Shown here piece by piece: positions 8,930 through 18,103 of a stretch of DNA of 40,333 nt. The notes beneath the pieces are model-generated. The model made no database searches. It saw nothing but the letters and a program-made list of their open reading frames with translations, and was not told where the DNA came from. Each line of letters begins with the position of its first letter. Position 1 is the first letter of the stretch. Origin of the DNA: an uncultured Clostridia bacterium (GTDB lineage: Bacteria; Bacillota; Clostridia; Christensenellales; UBA1242); the NCBI GenBank assembly GCA_944383385.1, contig CALWPI010000003.1, positions 1-40,333 on the forward strand, read 5' to 3'. Both the position numbers and the translations under genes were made by a program.

Positions 8930-8986
8930 GCAATGAACCAGTTTTGTAGTGTTTATCTATATTTTTGGTTGTTTTGCTAAAAAAAC

Positions 8987-10072
8987 TTATTTAACATTTT
9001 TGACCGTCCCATTACTTATCTCATATCTTGTGTAAGGAATAGAAAAATCAAAATCAGTACAAGTGAGTATTGTTTGCATTTTGCTCACTCTTTTAAGTAG
9101 GGCAAGTTGTCTGTTTTGGTCTAGTTCGGACAAAACATCATCAAGTAGTAAGACTGGATACTGACCAAGTGAATGATAGAATATTTCTAGTTCAGCAAGT
9201 TTTAGTGACAATGCGCTTGTCCTTTGTTGTCCTTGTGAACCATAATATCTAACGTCAATATCATTTATACAAATTTTGATATCGTCACGATGTGGGCCTA
9301 CTGTTGTGTAACCTAGTTCCCAATCTTTTTGTATATTCTTTGTGAGTGACATAATCATACTGTCTTTAATGTCTTGTACAGTGTCACCCAATATGCCAAC
9401 ATATTCAAGAGTCAAATTTTCTTTGTTATTAGTCAGTTCAAGATGTATATCGTGTGCAAATTTTTTCAAATTCTCAACAAACTTTATTCTCTCATATATA
9501 ATATACGATCCCACTTTTGCTAGTTGCTCGTCCCAAATAGAAAGAGTGTCTTTTAGAACATCAAATGAAGTAGTTGATTTTAGAAGTTTGTTTCTTTGTA
9601 AAAGTATTTTGTTATATTTTGAAAGTGCGTAAAAATAATTTTTATCAAATTGTGACAAATCAATATCCATAAAACGTCTACGTTCTTGTGGGCTGTCTTT
9701 TATGAGTTTGAGTTCGTCAGGACAAAAATATACTGCATTAAACTCGCCCATAAGTTCTCCCATTTTTTTGATAGGAATATTATTTATCTTGATAGCCTTG
9801 TTTTGATTTGGAAAAAGATATAAGGAGATAGTCTTTCTATTCACTTTTTCGACAGTCAAATCAATTTTTGAATAATCCGTATTCCACAAAATCAAATCTT
9901 TGTCTTTGTTTGTTCTAAGAGACTTTCCTATTGCACATAAAAAAATAGCCTCTACCAAATTGGTTTTGCCTTGTGCGTTATCTCCCACAAGTACGTTTAG
10001 TCCAGGGGCAAAAGAAATACTGATATCTTTATAGTTTCTATAATTTTTAAGTTTCAAATTCTTGACTATCAT
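8987..10072 (-). CDS. recF: DNA replication/repair protein RecF
   Basis: RecF is an SMC-like ATPase that helps load RecA at gaps. The ATG at 10072 gives 361 residues. Walker A is GDNAQGKTNLVEA near residue 33, the signature region includes GPHRDD, and Walker B is VLLLDDVLSELD. I prefer this ATG to an in-frame TTG two codons upstream. No ribosome site is visible; a TATAAT ends eight bases before the ATG, so translation may be leaderless. recF normally follows dnaN; here it is about 126 bp upstream of dnaA. Confidence 0.96.
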   Translation of the reverse strand: MIVKNLKLKNYRNYKDISISFAPGLNVLVGDNAQGKTNLVEAIFLCAIGKSLRTNKDKDLILWNTDYSKIDLTVEKVNRKTISLYLFPNQNKAIKINNIPIKKMGELMGEFNAVYFCPDELKLIKDSPQERRRFMDIDLSQFDKNYFYALSKYNKILLQRNKLLKSTTSFDVLKDTLSIWDEQLAKVGSYIIYERIKFVENLKKFAHDIHLELTNNKENLTLEYVGILGDTVQDIKDSMIMSLTKNIQKDWELGYTTVGPHRDDIKICINDIDVRYYGSQGQQRTSALSLKLAELEIFYHSLGQYPVLLLDDVLSELDQNRQLALLKRVSKMQTILTCTDFDFSIPYTRYEISNGTVKNVK

Positions 10073-10161
10073 ACACAATTATTATATCAAAAAATATTAT
10101 ATAATAAAAAGAAAAAATGTATTTTTTGCATTTTATAATAATTTTTTATGCATCGGGTGAC

Positions 10162-10191
10162 AAAAAACTAGATAGAAAAATCTATCTAGTT
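10162..10191 (-). terminator. Terminator of the BclA-like gene
   Basis: Ten-bp arms AACTAGATAG and CTATCTAGTT with a six-base loop are followed on the minus strand by six T. It lies just beyond the stop at 10197. Confidence 0.85.
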
Positions 10192-10196
10192 TGATT

Positions 10197-10754
10197 TTAG
10201 TTGATAGGGGTTATTGAAATGTAGGTGTTTGTAAAAGTAAGAGTGTTACCAGATGTGTTTTGTAAAGACAATATAGCACCATTTGGCACAGTGATTATTG
10301 CCTCACCATTTATATTTGCTGTTTCTGTTGTTGGTATCGTTTGTGTGACGGTATCAACGCTTAAATTATTTACATCAAGTGACAAATTTGCAAGCACACT
10401 ACCACCAGTGTTGTTTGTTATGTTTGAACCATAATTTATTCTGTAAGTTCCTGCGCTTAACGTAAATGTGCCATTAGAATTTGGATTTACCATATCTATA
10501 ACATTGTTATTTACAAATGTTGCCATAGGAATAATTGTGTCACTATCAACAACAGCAGAAGCATTTGTATAATAAGCAAATTGATTTGTTGGAAATTCAA
10601 AATTTTCTCTTGCGATAGGCAAAGCGCTCCTTTGAATCAAAGGTCTACAACTCGTAAAATAATTTTGACAAATATATGGGCTAAAAGCACAATTACAACA
10701 ACCACTATTGCAACCAGTATTGCAACCACAATTGCAAGTTGAATAAAAACTCAT
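10197..10754 (-). CDS. Cys-rich protein with BclA-like C-terminal domain
   Basis: This is a 185-residue protein with no classical signal peptide. The first 36 residues hold nine cysteines, starting CNCGCNTGCNSGCCNC. The rest, from about residue 60, resembles the C-terminal beta-sandwich of BclA-type exosporium and collagen-like surface proteins: GTFTLSAGTYRINYGSN, then GEAIITVPNGAILSLQNTSGN and a final TFTNTYISITPIN. The usual Gly-X-Y collagen repeat is absent and the Cys block stands in its place. A spore-coat or surface role is inferred from the fold only. AGGAGAAAAT precedes the ATG; it is divergent from tex and has its own terminator. Confidence 0.7.
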   Translation of the reverse strand: MSFYSTCNCGCNTGCNSGCCNCAFSPYICQNYFTSCRPLIQRSALPIARENFEFPTNQFAYYTNASAVVDSDTIIPMATFVNNNVIDMVNPNSNGTFTLSAGTYRINYGSNITNNTGGSVLANLSLDVNNLSVDTVTQTIPTTETANINGEAIITVPNGAILSLQNTSGNTLTFTNTYISITPIN

Positions 10755-10812
10755 AATTTTCTCCTAAAATTTTTTACCTAAAAAAGTAGGCACTACATTT
10801 TATGCAAAATGT

Positions 10813-10841
10813 TCGACAGATGCTACTTTATGTGGTATTAT
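10813..10841 (+). promoter_or_regulatory. Promoter of tex
   Basis: TCGACA at 10813-10818, a 17-bp spacer and TATTAT at 10836-10841, each one base off consensus. The start would be near 10848, about 25 bp before the tex ATG. An exact TTTATGCAAA lies just upstream at 10798-10807. Confidence 0.65.
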
Positions 10842-10872
10842 TTACATAGACAAAATTTGTTTAGGAGAAAAT

Positions 10873-13017
10873 ATGGAAATAAATAAAATACTCAGTATTG
10901 AATTTGGAATCACGCAACCACACACAGACAATATTATTAGTCTTATTGATGAAGGGTGTACAATTCCATTCATTGCTAGATATAGAAAAGAAATGACAGG
11001 TTCTTGTGACGACCAAGTGTTAAGAGCATTTGATGACAGACTCAAATATTTGAGAAATTTGAGTAAGAGAAAAAGCGAAGTGTATTCTCTTATTGTTGAA
11101 CAAGGGAAAATGACAGACGAGATAAGCGATGCTCTTAATCGTGCTCAAACAATGACAGAAGTAGAAGATATTTATCGTCCATTCAAACCAAAGAGAAAAA
11201 CAAGAGCAAGTGTTGCTATTGCAAAAGGATTGCAAGGTCTTGCAGATATTATTTTGGCACAATCAGGCAAAGATTTGAGAGAATGTGCAAAACAATTTTT
11301 GACAGACGAAGTAAAAAGCGTAGAAGAAGCATTGCAAGGAGCAAGCGATATTGTTGCTGAAACCATAAGTGACAATGCCGAACTTAGAAAAGAACTAAGA
11401 GAAACATTATACAAAAAAGGTGAAATAGCAACCAAACTAAAAGGTGACAGCGAACAAGCAAAAGTGTATGAGATGTATGACAACTATCACTCACCAATAT
11501 CAAAGACGCCACATCACAGAGTGCTTGCAATAAATAGAGGGGAAAGAGAAGATTGTCTCAAAGTATCACTCGAACTTGACCCACAAATAGCATATCAAAT
11601 AATATCCAAAAAATTTATCAAGAAGAATAGTCCATACAAAGAACTATTAGATACTATTGTTGAAGATTCATACAAAAGACTAATATTTTCAAGTATAGAA
11701 ACAGAGATAAGAAATGAGCGGACTGACAAAGCAAACGAACAAGCAATAAAGATGTTTGAGGTCAACTTGCGTCCACTGCTAATGCAACCTCCTCTAAAAG
11801 ACAAGGTCATATTAGGACTAGACCCAGCATATCGTACTGGCTGTAAAATAGCAGTTATTGACAAAAACGGTGCAGTTCTTGACACAACAGTCATTTATCC
11901 TACTCCACCACAAAACAAAATAGAAGAAGCAGAAGCCAAAATATCTAGACTTGTAGACAAAGACAAAGTAGATGTCATTAGTATTGGTAATGGAACGGCC
12001 ACAAAAGAGAGTGAGATATTTGTTGCACACTTGCTTCCAAAACTATCTAGACCGGTATCATACGCTGTTGTAAACGAAGCAGGTGCGTCAGTATATTCTG
12101 CAAGTAAACTTGGTGCAAGTGAATTTCCAGACTATGACGTTGCACTCCGTAGTGCTGTGAGCATTGCAAGAAGATTGCAAGACCCACTAAGTGAACTTAT
12201 AAAAATTGATGTCAAAAGCATTGGTGTTGGACAATACCAACATGATATGCCGCAAGCAAGACTAACCGAAGTGCTTGAAGGTGTTGTTGAAGATTGCGTC
12301 AACAGTGTAGGAGTCGACCTAAATACTGCTAGCCCAAGTCTACTAAACTATGTTGCTGGACTCAATAGTTCAATATCAAAAAACATTGTAAAATGGCGTG
12401 ACGAAAATGGTAAGTTTACAAATAGAAAACAATTATTAAAAGTCTCAAAATTAGGGGACAAAGCATATGAACAGTGTGCAGGGTTTTTGAGAATAAGTGA
12501 CGGTGATAATATTCTAGATAATACAGCTGTTCACCCAGAAAGTTATGATGTTGTTGATAGACTGCTAAAATATTTCAATCTTACGACAAAAGATATTGGT
12601 GGCGAAAAATTTGCAACCCTTCCAAGCTTGATTGAAAGTGTAGGAATAGAAAAAGTGGCACAAACAATCAATGTTGGTGTGCCAACCCTTCAAGATATTG
12701 TGACCGAACTTGGCAAGCCAGGACGTGACATAAGAGACAGTTTGCCAAAACCTGTTCTAAAAAGCGAATTGCTTGATATTAGTGACCTAAAAGAAGGCAT
12801 GGTGCTAGACGGAGTGGTTAGAAACGTTGTTGACTTTGGTGTATTCGTGGATATTGGTGTGCACCAGGACGGTCTTGTACACATTTCAGAGATTTCAAAA
12901 GACTATATCAAACATCCAAGCGAAGTGCTAAAAGTAGGAGACAAAGTGACTGTCAAAGTCATAGGTGTTGACCTAAACAAAAAACGTATTTCTTTAACTA
13001 TAAAAGGTGTAATATAA
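10873..13017 (+). CDS. tex: Tex family RNA-binding transcription accessory protein
   Basis: This 714-residue Tex/YhgF-family protein is a conserved nucleic-acid-binding factor tied to transcription, whose exact role is debated. Domains in order: an N-terminal helical region (FIARYRKEMTGSCDD), a YqgF-like RNase H fold (ILGLDPAYRTGCKIAV near 315), helix-hairpin-helix motifs (NTASPSLLNYVAGL and the following repeat near 495-540) and a C-terminal S1 domain (GMVLDGVVRNVVDFGVFVDIG from about 640). AGGAGAAAAT precedes the ATG. It is transcribed alone, with its own promoter and terminator. Confidence 0.95.
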   Translation: MEINKILSIEFGITQPHTDNIISLIDEGCTIPFIARYRKEMTGSCDDQVLRAFDDRLKYLRNLSKRKSEVYSLIVEQGKMTDEISDALNRAQTMTEVEDIYRPFKPKRKTRASVAIAKGLQGLADIILAQSGKDLRECAKQFLTDEVKSVEEALQGASDIVAETISDNAELRKELRETLYKKGEIATKLKGDSEQAKVYEMYDNYHSPISKTPHHRVLAINRGEREDCLKVSLELDPQIAYQIISKKFIKKNSPYKELLDTIVEDSYKRLIFSSIETEIRNERTDKANEQAIKMFEVNLRPLLMQPPLKDKVILGLDPAYRTGCKIAVIDKNGAVLDTTVIYPTPPQNKIEEAEAKISRLVDKDKVDVISIGNGTATKESEIFVAHLLPKLSRPVSYAVVNEAGASVYSASKLGASEFPDYDVALRSAVSIARRLQDPLSELIKIDVKSIGVGQYQHDMPQARLTEVLEGVVEDCVNSVGVDLNTASPSLLNYVAGLNSSISKNIVKWRDENGKFTNRKQLLKVSKLGDKAYEQCAGFLRISDGDNILDNTAVHPESYDVVDRLLKYFNLTTKDIGGEKFATLPSLIESVGIEKVAQTINVGVPTLQDIVTELGKPGRDIRDSLPKPVLKSELLDISDLKEGMVLDGVVRNVVDFGVFVDIGVHQDGLVHISEISKDYIKHPSEVLKVGDKVTVKVIGVDLNKKRISLTIKGVI

Positions 13018-13043
13018 AACTAGGCAAAAGCCTAGTTTTTTTT
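13018..13043 (+). terminator. Terminator of tex
   Basis: Arms AACTAGGC and GCCTAGTT with loop AAAA are followed by an eight-T run directly after the tex stop. Confidence 0.9.
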
Positions 13044-13098
13044 GTATTTATTTTTCTTATGTAGATATAATATACTGTTTTTGGGCATATATAATTAT

Positions 13099-13857
13099 AT
13101 GGCTATTATTCAAAACATTATTTTAGGACTTGTGCAAGGGCTTAGTGAGTTTTTGCCAATATCGTCGAGTGGACATCTTTTGATGTTCATGAATTGGTTT
13201 AATTTTGAAACAAACAATATGCTTGCAACAATTATGTTTCATATAGGCACATTACTTTCTGTTGTTGTATACTATTTTAGAGATTTATTGTCACTGTTCA
13301 AAAAAGAAAATTGGGGATATATTCTAAAACTTGGTATCGCCACACTTCCAGCTGTTGCTGTTGCGCTAATTGCAGGAGACAGTGTGGATAGTGTCTTTAC
13401 GAGCAAGTATTTGTGGATAACATTTTTAATTACGGCACTACTTTTATATATCGCACAGAGACAGCAAAAATATTGTGTTTACAAAAAAGAAGTTGGATTT
13501 TTAGACAGTCTTATTATGGGTATTATGCAAGCAGTCGCCATTGTTCCAGGTATTAGTCGCAGTGGTTCTACTATTTGTGGCGGTATCCTTTGTGGAGACG
13601 ATAAAGAAAAGGTAACAAAATTTTCTTTTCTTATGAGTATACCTGCTATATTAGGTTCAATAATTTTCTCATTTGGAGACATTCAAAATATTGAGCAAAG
13701 CACAATTTTACCAACTATTGTTGGTATGATTGTTGCGTTCATATCTGGACTTTGTGCAATTCATATTATGACAAAGTTTGTGTCAAAAGGCAAATTCACA
13801 CCATTTATTATATATGTCGTCATTATTGCAATAATCAATCTTTTTACAACAATATAG
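13099..13857 (+). CDS. uppP: Undecaprenyl-diphosphate phosphatase UppP (BacA)
   Basis: UppP dephosphorylates undecaprenyl pyrophosphate, recycling the lipid carrier for peptidoglycan synthesis, and gives bacitracin tolerance. The 252-residue integral membrane protein has both family motifs: GLVQGLSEFLPISSSGHL near the start and PGISRSGST near residue 145. I chose the ATG at 13099 because the family begins here; an upstream in-frame ATG at 13042 would add 19 residues that overlap the tex terminator. No ribosome site is visible. A possible promoter is TTGTAT (13042), 18 bp, TATAAT (13066). Confidence 0.94.
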   Translation: MAIIQNIILGLVQGLSEFLPISSSGHLLMFMNWFNFETNNMLATIMFHIGTLLSVVVYYFRDLLSLFKKENWGYILKLGIATLPAVAVALIAGDSVDSVFTSKYLWITFLITALLLYIAQRQQKYCVYKKEVGFLDSLIMGIMQAVAIVPGISRSGSTICGGILCGDDKEKVTKFSFLMSIPAILGSIIFSFGDIQNIEQSTILPTIVGMIVAFISGLCAIHIMTKFVSKGKFTPFIIYVVIIAIINLFTTI

Positions 13858-13973
13858 TTTTCTTGAAATTATAAAATTATTTATAAAAAGTAATTTGAAA
13901 CACAAATAAAATAGTGTGTATTGTAAAAATAGTTTAATTGTAAAAATATTAAAAAAGTATTGTTATAAAAAAC

Positions 13974-13997
13974 AAAAAAGGGGAAAACCCCTTTTTT
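13974..13997. terminator. Bidirectional terminator between uppP and prfA
   Basis: Arms AAAAAAGGGG and CCCCTTTTTT with loop AAAA lie between converging genes and overlap the prfA stop. T-runs are present on both strands. Confidence 0.85.
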
Positions 13998-15066
13998 ATT
14001 CTTCACTATTTTCAAGTTTTGCTTTTTGGTCAGCAATAGATAGATTTTCTATCAAATTTTCTATATTGCCGTTCATAAAACTTTCGAGATTATATTCCGT
14101 ATAACCAATTCTATGGTCAGTGATACGACCTTGTGGATAGTTGTATGTTCTTATTCTCTCGCTTCTGTCACCTGTGCCCACTTGATTACGTCTATTTTTT
14201 GCATAGGCTTCGTCTGCTTCTTGTTGATATTTGTCATATAGTTTGCTCTTCAATATTTCAAATGCACGCTCTCTGTTTTGAATTTGACTACGACCGTCTT
14301 GACAGCACACAACAATACCAGTAGGGAAGTGAGTGATACGAATAGCGCTATCAGTTTTGTTTATGTGTTGTCCACCAGCACCACTTGCTCTATATGTGTC
14401 GATTTTGATATCTTTTTCATTTATTTCTACATGAACGTCTGTTCTTTCTGGCAAAACGGCCACTGTTGCAGTTGATGTGTGTATTCTGCCACTGCTTTCG
14501 GTTTCTGGCACACGTTGTACACGGTGAACGCCGCTCTCATATTTTAGTTTGGAATAAACATCTTTGCCTTTTACGACAAAAGTTATTTCTTTTATTCCAC
14601 CTAGTTCTGTTTCAGACAAATCAGTGACTTCGACCTTCCAACCCATTTTTTCTGCATACATTCTATACATTCTAAATAGGTCAGCAGCAAATAGAGAACT
14701 TTCTTCTCCACCAGCGCCACCACGTATTTCCATAATGACGTTTTTGTCATCATTTTCGTCTTTTGGTAGTAACAAAATTTTTATTTCTTCGTCTAATTTT
14801 GATATTTTTTCTTTGCAAGACTCAATCTCTGTTTTGCACATTTCTATCATTTCAGGGTCAGTTTCATTATCCAAAAGTTGTTCAGCACTCTCCAAATCTT
14901 CGTGCAATTTTTTATATTTATCATACGCTTCACAGATTGGTGTGAGACTAGACAACTCTTTCATGTATTTTTTGTAATTATTTTGGTCACTAACTATTTC
15001 TGGTTTGGATACGAGAGCGTTGAGTTCGTCAAATCTTTCTTTTATTTTTTTCAATTTTTCAATCAT
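13996..15066 (-). CDS. prfA: Peptide chain release factor 1
   Basis: RF1 recognises UAA and UAG and releases the finished peptide. The 356-residue protein has GGQ in GASGAGGQHINKTDSA near residue 230, whose Gln is the target of PrmC. The stop-codon tripeptide reads PET in HRVQRVPETESSGRIHTS, which fits the PxT of RF1 and not the SPF of RF2. The ATG overlaps the prmC stop as ATGA, so the two are translationally coupled. Confidence 0.97.
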   Translation of the reverse strand: MIEKLKKIKERFDELNALVSKPEIVSDQNNYKKYMKELSSLTPICEAYDKYKKLHEDLESAEQLLDNETDPEMIEMCKTEIESCKEKISKLDEEIKILLLPKDENDDKNVIMEIRGGAGGEESSLFAADLFRMYRMYAEKMGWKVEVTDLSETELGGIKEITFVVKGKDVYSKLKYESGVHRVQRVPETESSGRIHTSTATVAVLPERTDVHVEINEKDIKIDTYRASGAGGQHINKTDSAIRITHFPTGIVVCCQDGRSQIQNRERAFEILKSKLYDKYQQEADEAYAKNRRNQVGTGDRSERIRTYNYPQGRITDHRIGYTEYNLESFMNGNIENLIENLSIADQKAKLENSEE

Positions 15067-15869
15067 AATATTTCTCCATTAGTTGCAATAACTACACGTT
15101 CAATGTCGTTATAGTCTTTTATAACTTTTATATTTTTATAATATTTAGAAAAAATATTTTTTACGTCTTGTGCTTGATGTATGCCTATTTCTATTAAGAT
15201 AACGCCATTTTCTTTTAGATGAGATACAGATTGTTCTGCTAGTATTTTGTAGTAATCAAGCCCACTTTCTCCGCCGTCTAGCGCAAGCATAGGCTCGTTT
15301 TTTACCAATGTATCAAGCTTTTTACAGTCACTAGATTTTATGTATGGTGGGTTACATACAATTATGTCATATGTATATGGAACACGACTAAACATATCGC
15401 TTCTCATTATTTTGCAATTGACATTGTGTTTTTTACAATTTGCTTTGGCAACAGAAAGAGCCCCTTTTGATATATCAACCAAATGACAAGTAGCATTTGT
15501 TTCAAGTGCAATTGTTATGCCACATATCCCACTGCCACAACACATATCGCACACTGTCATATCACTACTAGTGTATTTAATTGCTTGTTCAACAAGGATT
15601 TCAGTGTCAAAGCGTGGGATTAAAACCTTCTTGTTTACAACAAACTCTCTTTTGTAGAAATAAGATTTTCCAAACAAATATTGTGGGGGTGTGCCTGCAT
15701 TTATTTTTTTTGCAAATTTGATTGCTTTTTTGTAAGTCTTTTTGTTTACTTCAATGATATCAAATTTGTTTCCACAAATATTTTCCACAATATAATTTGC
15801 CAAAGACACCTTATCTTCTCTGTCACACAATATATCTACAAGCACGTGCGTCAATTCTTTTGAATTCAT
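15063..15869 (-). CDS. prmC: Release factor glutamine N5-methyltransferase PrmC
   Basis: PrmC methylates the GGQ glutamine of release factors using S-adenosylmethionine. The ATG at 15869 gives 268 residues and is preceded by AGAGGAAAT; an in-frame start at 15902 adds eleven residues and is less likely. It has the family YLFGKSYFYKREFVVN region, LIPRFDTE, the SAM motif VCDMCCGSGICGI and the catalytic NPPY in IIVCNPPYIKS. It directly precedes and overlaps prfA, whose product is its substrate. Confidence 0.95.
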   Translation of the reverse strand: MNSKELTHVLVDILCDREDKVSLANYIVENICGNKFDIIEVNKKTYKKAIKFAKKINAGTPPQYLFGKSYFYKREFVVNKKVLIPRFDTEILVEQAIKYTSSDMTVCDMCCGSGICGITIALETNATCHLVDISKGALSVAKANCKKHNVNCKIMRSDMFSRVPYTYDIIVCNPPYIKSSDCKKLDTLVKNEPMLALDGGESGLDYYKILAEQSVSHLKENGVILIEIGIHQAQDVKNIFSKYYKNIKVIKDYNDIERVVIATNGEIL

Positions 15870-15899
15870 ATTTCCTCTAAACAAATAAAAAGACCCCAC

Positions 15900-15946
15900 C
15901 ACTTTGTGCGCACAATATACGCAAAAAGTGTACTACATAGTAGTAC
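15900..15946 (-). terminator. Paired hairpins after rpmE
   Basis: Two hairpins follow rpmE: a perfect 7-bp stem GTACTAC-ATA-GTAGTAC at 15930-15946, and a ten-bp imperfect stem pairing CACTTT with AAAGTG at 15900-15930. On the minus strand GGGGTCTTTTTATTTG follows. They probably end the rpmE transcript. Confidence 0.5.
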
Positions 15947-15961
15947 GGAGTCAATTATTAA

Positions 15962-16168
15962 CTAATCAAGATTATATTTTTTCTTAAACTTGTCTACGCG
16001 TCCAGCAGTGTCTACCATTTTTTGTTTGCCTGTGTAGAAAGGATGACATTTTCCACAAATGTCTACTTTTAGTTTGTCGCCAGCAATTGTTGATTTTGTC
16101 TTAAAAGTTTCACCACAAGCGCAAACCACTGTTACTTCGTGATAATCTGGGTGTATTCCTTGTTTCAT
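15962..16168 (-). CDS. rpmE: 50S ribosomal protein L31, zinc-binding form
   Basis: This 68-residue large-subunit protein begins [19 protein letters not shown]. It has four zinc-ligand cysteines, CAC near residue 16 and CGKC near residue 38, followed by HPFYTGKQK. It is therefore the zinc-containing L31 type, not the zinc-free paralogue made under zinc shortage. GAGGTGAAAT precedes the ATG. The order rpmE-prmC-prfA is common in Clostridia. Confidence 0.96.
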   Translation of the reverse strand: MKQGIHPDYHEVTVVCACGETFKTKSTIAGDKLKVDICGKCHPFYTGKQKMVDTAGRVDKFKKKYNLD

Positions 16169-16230
16169 ATTTCACCTCACTTAATGCTTTTTCATTATAC
16201 ATATAAAAAGGCGCATAGTCAACATATTTT

Positions 16231-17574
16231 CTAATTTTCTACTATACTTTTTATCATATCGTAGATATTTCCAGCCCCCAGAGCAAGAATACAATCATAT
16301 TTTGTATAATTACTTTCCAAAAAATCTTGCAGTTCAGTTACGTTGGACAAATATATTTTCTTTTTCTTTGACAATTTTATATTATCAAAAAGTGTAAGAG
16401 CATCGCCAGAATGACAATATTTTTCTCGTGCAGGATATGTAGGCAGTATTGCAAGCATATTACAACTATTAAAAGTGTCAACAAAATAAGGCATAAGCGT
16501 TTGTGTCCTAGAATATGTATGTGGCTGAAACAGCACGAGTGGACGAGCATAGGTGGTATTTATGTTTTCTAAAATATTTTTAATCTCTGTTGGATGATGT
16601 GCATAATCACATATAACAGGGATATTGTGATATGAGCCAATTTTTTCATCTCGTCTTGCAACGCCTGTAAATGTTGAGATTTTTTGTAATATTTTTGAAA
16701 TTGGCAATTTGTATATAAGGCTCACACCAATTGCAATAAGTGCGTTTGTCACATTGTATTTACCACTTATTTTGAGTGTCGCACGACCAATGTATTTATC
16801 ACAAAATTTGACATCAAAAGAGTAACAGTTTTGTCTGTCTGCCACCAAATTGTATGCATATATATCGCAGTCAGGACTGTATCCAAAATAATACACTCTT
16901 GTTGACTTGTTTCGTACGACCAAAGGACAGGTCTTTGGTAAGACGGCAAATTTACTGTGATTGACAAATATTTCAAAACTGTGTATTAGGTCGTCAATAT
17001 TTTTATAACAGTCCATATGGTCAGGCTCAATGCAAGTAACTATTGCACAGTGAGAAGATATGGTATCAAAACTTTTTTTGTATTCACATGCTTCGGTTAT
17101 AAAATATTGAGAATTTCCTATTTTAACATTATCATTTAGGTTATTAGAAATGCCACCAATATGCACTGTGGGGGATAGATAATCAAAAATGTGAGCAAGC
17201 ATAGAAGATGTTGTCGTCTTTCCATGTGTGCCAGACACTGCAATAGTATATAAAAACACATTACATATCTCGCCCAAAGCAACAGAGCGTTCGATACAAG
17301 GAATATTATTTGCTCCTGCATACATTCTCTCTGGGTCATAAAAAGGTATAGCCCCTGTATAAATTACAAGGTCACAGCCAATTATTTTGTCTGGATGATG
17401 ACCAACAAATGTGACGATGCCACGCTCTTGTAGTTCAAATAGAGTCTTGCTTTGAGATATATCACTGCCCAAAACAGTGTGCCCCATATTTTGAAGAATA
17501 CGCGCAAGAGCGCTCATACTGACCCCACCAATGCCAATCATATATATTTTTTTGTGTTTATCAAAATAATTCAT
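16231..17574 (-). CDS. murC: UDP-N-acetylmuramate--L-alanine ligase
   Basis: MurC adds L-Ala to UDP-MurNAc, the first amino acid of the peptidoglycan stem. The ATG at 17574 gives 447 residues; it is chosen because the family start KIYMIGIGGVSMSALARI follows within ten residues, although no ribosome site is seen. Mur-ligase motifs are the ATP loop SGTHGKTTT near 115, TEACEYKKSF, EPDHMDCY and DYAHHPTEI. A TATATT lies six bases before the ATG, which could fit a leaderless transcript, but the -35 is weak. It is divergent from spoVG. Confidence 0.94.
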   Translation of the reverse strand: MNYFDKHKKIYMIGIGGVSMSALARILQNMGHTVLGSDISQSKTLFELQERGIVTFVGHHPDKIIGCDLVIYTGAIPFYDPERMYAGANNIPCIERSVALGEICNVFLYTIAVSGTHGKTTTSSMLAHIFDYLSPTVHIGGISNNLNDNVKIGNSQYFITEACEYKKSFDTISSHCAIVTCIEPDHMDCYKNIDDLIHSFEIFVNHSKFAVLPKTCPLVVRNKSTRVYYFGYSPDCDIYAYNLVADRQNCYSFDVKFCDKYIGRATLKISGKYNVTNALIAIGVSLIYKLPISKILQKISTFTGVARRDEKIGSYHNIPVICDYAHHPTEIKNILENINTTYARPLVLFQPHTYSRTQTLMPYFVDTFNSCNMLAILPTYPAREKYCHSGDALTLFDNIKLSKKKKIYLSNVTELQDFLESNYTKYDCILALGAGNIYDMIKSIVEN

Positions 17575-17616
17575 AATGCTAATATATATGACAAAATACG
17601 ACATAATGTGTAGAAA

Positions 17617-17631
17617 TCAAAATGATTTTGA
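17617..17631. promoter_or_regulatory. Palindrome in the murC-spoVG gap
   Basis: TCAAAATGATTTTGA is a perfect 15-base palindrome about a central G, 43 bp upstream of the murC ATG. A second inverted repeat, AACCAA (17660-17665) with TTGGTT (17684-17689), overlaps the spoVG -35. Either could be a regulator site; the factor is unknown. Confidence 0.4.
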
Positions 17632-17683
17632 ATGTAACAATCTACACACAAATCTTAAAAACCAATTATATATAATAAAAAAG

Positions 17684-17712
17684 TTGGTTGCATATAAAAA
17701 ATATGGTACAAT
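17684..17712 (+). promoter_or_regulatory. Promoter of spoVG
   Basis: TTGGTT at 17684-17689, 17 bp, then TACAAT at 17707-17712. It looks like a vegetative promoter rather than the sigma-H type known in Bacillus. Confidence 0.6.
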
Positions 17713-17737
17713 ATCTTATACATAAAGGAGTGGACTT

Positions 17738-18010
17738 ATGAATATTACTGATATTAGAGTAAGACTAATGACAAAGGAAGACAGCAAACTAAAAGCATAT
17801 GCATCAATAACAATCGATGGTTGTTTTGTAGTGCATGACATCAAAGTGCTAGAAGGCAATCAAGGATATTTTGTTCTAATGCCAAGAAGAAAGACTCCAG
17901 ACGGGGAGTTTGTAGATATTGCTCATCCTATCAATACCGAAACAAGAAACGAGATTTCTCAAAAAGTGCTCGAAGCATTTGAGAAAGAAAAAGCAAATAA
18001 TCCTGCTTAA
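17738..18010 (+). CDS. spoVG: Septation/regulatory protein SpoVG
   Basis: This 90-residue SpoVG-family protein is a small nucleic-acid-binding regulator, named for a sporulation role in Bacillus but also present in non-sporulating bacteria. The start MNITDIRVRLMTKEDSKLKAYASITIDG is typical, as is VMPRRKTPDGEFVDIAHPI (here LMPRRK). AAAGGAGTG precedes the ATG. It does not by itself prove sporulation. Confidence 0.95.
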   Translation: MNITDIRVRLMTKEDSKLKAYASITIDGCFVVHDIKVLEGNQGYFVLMPRRKTPDGEFVDIAHPINTETRNEISQKVLEAFEKEKANNPA

Positions 18011-18103
18011 TTAAGTTTTGTGTGTTACTATAAAAAAATAGTCTAAAACAAAGTAGACATAGTTTTTTGTGGCACTAATTGGTGATTGCTTACACAGACA
18101 AAA

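Noticed and set aside
13412-13420. Exact DnaA box (minus strand) inside uppP
   Set aside because: It is a single copy within a coding region with no partner boxes nearby, so it is expected by chance.
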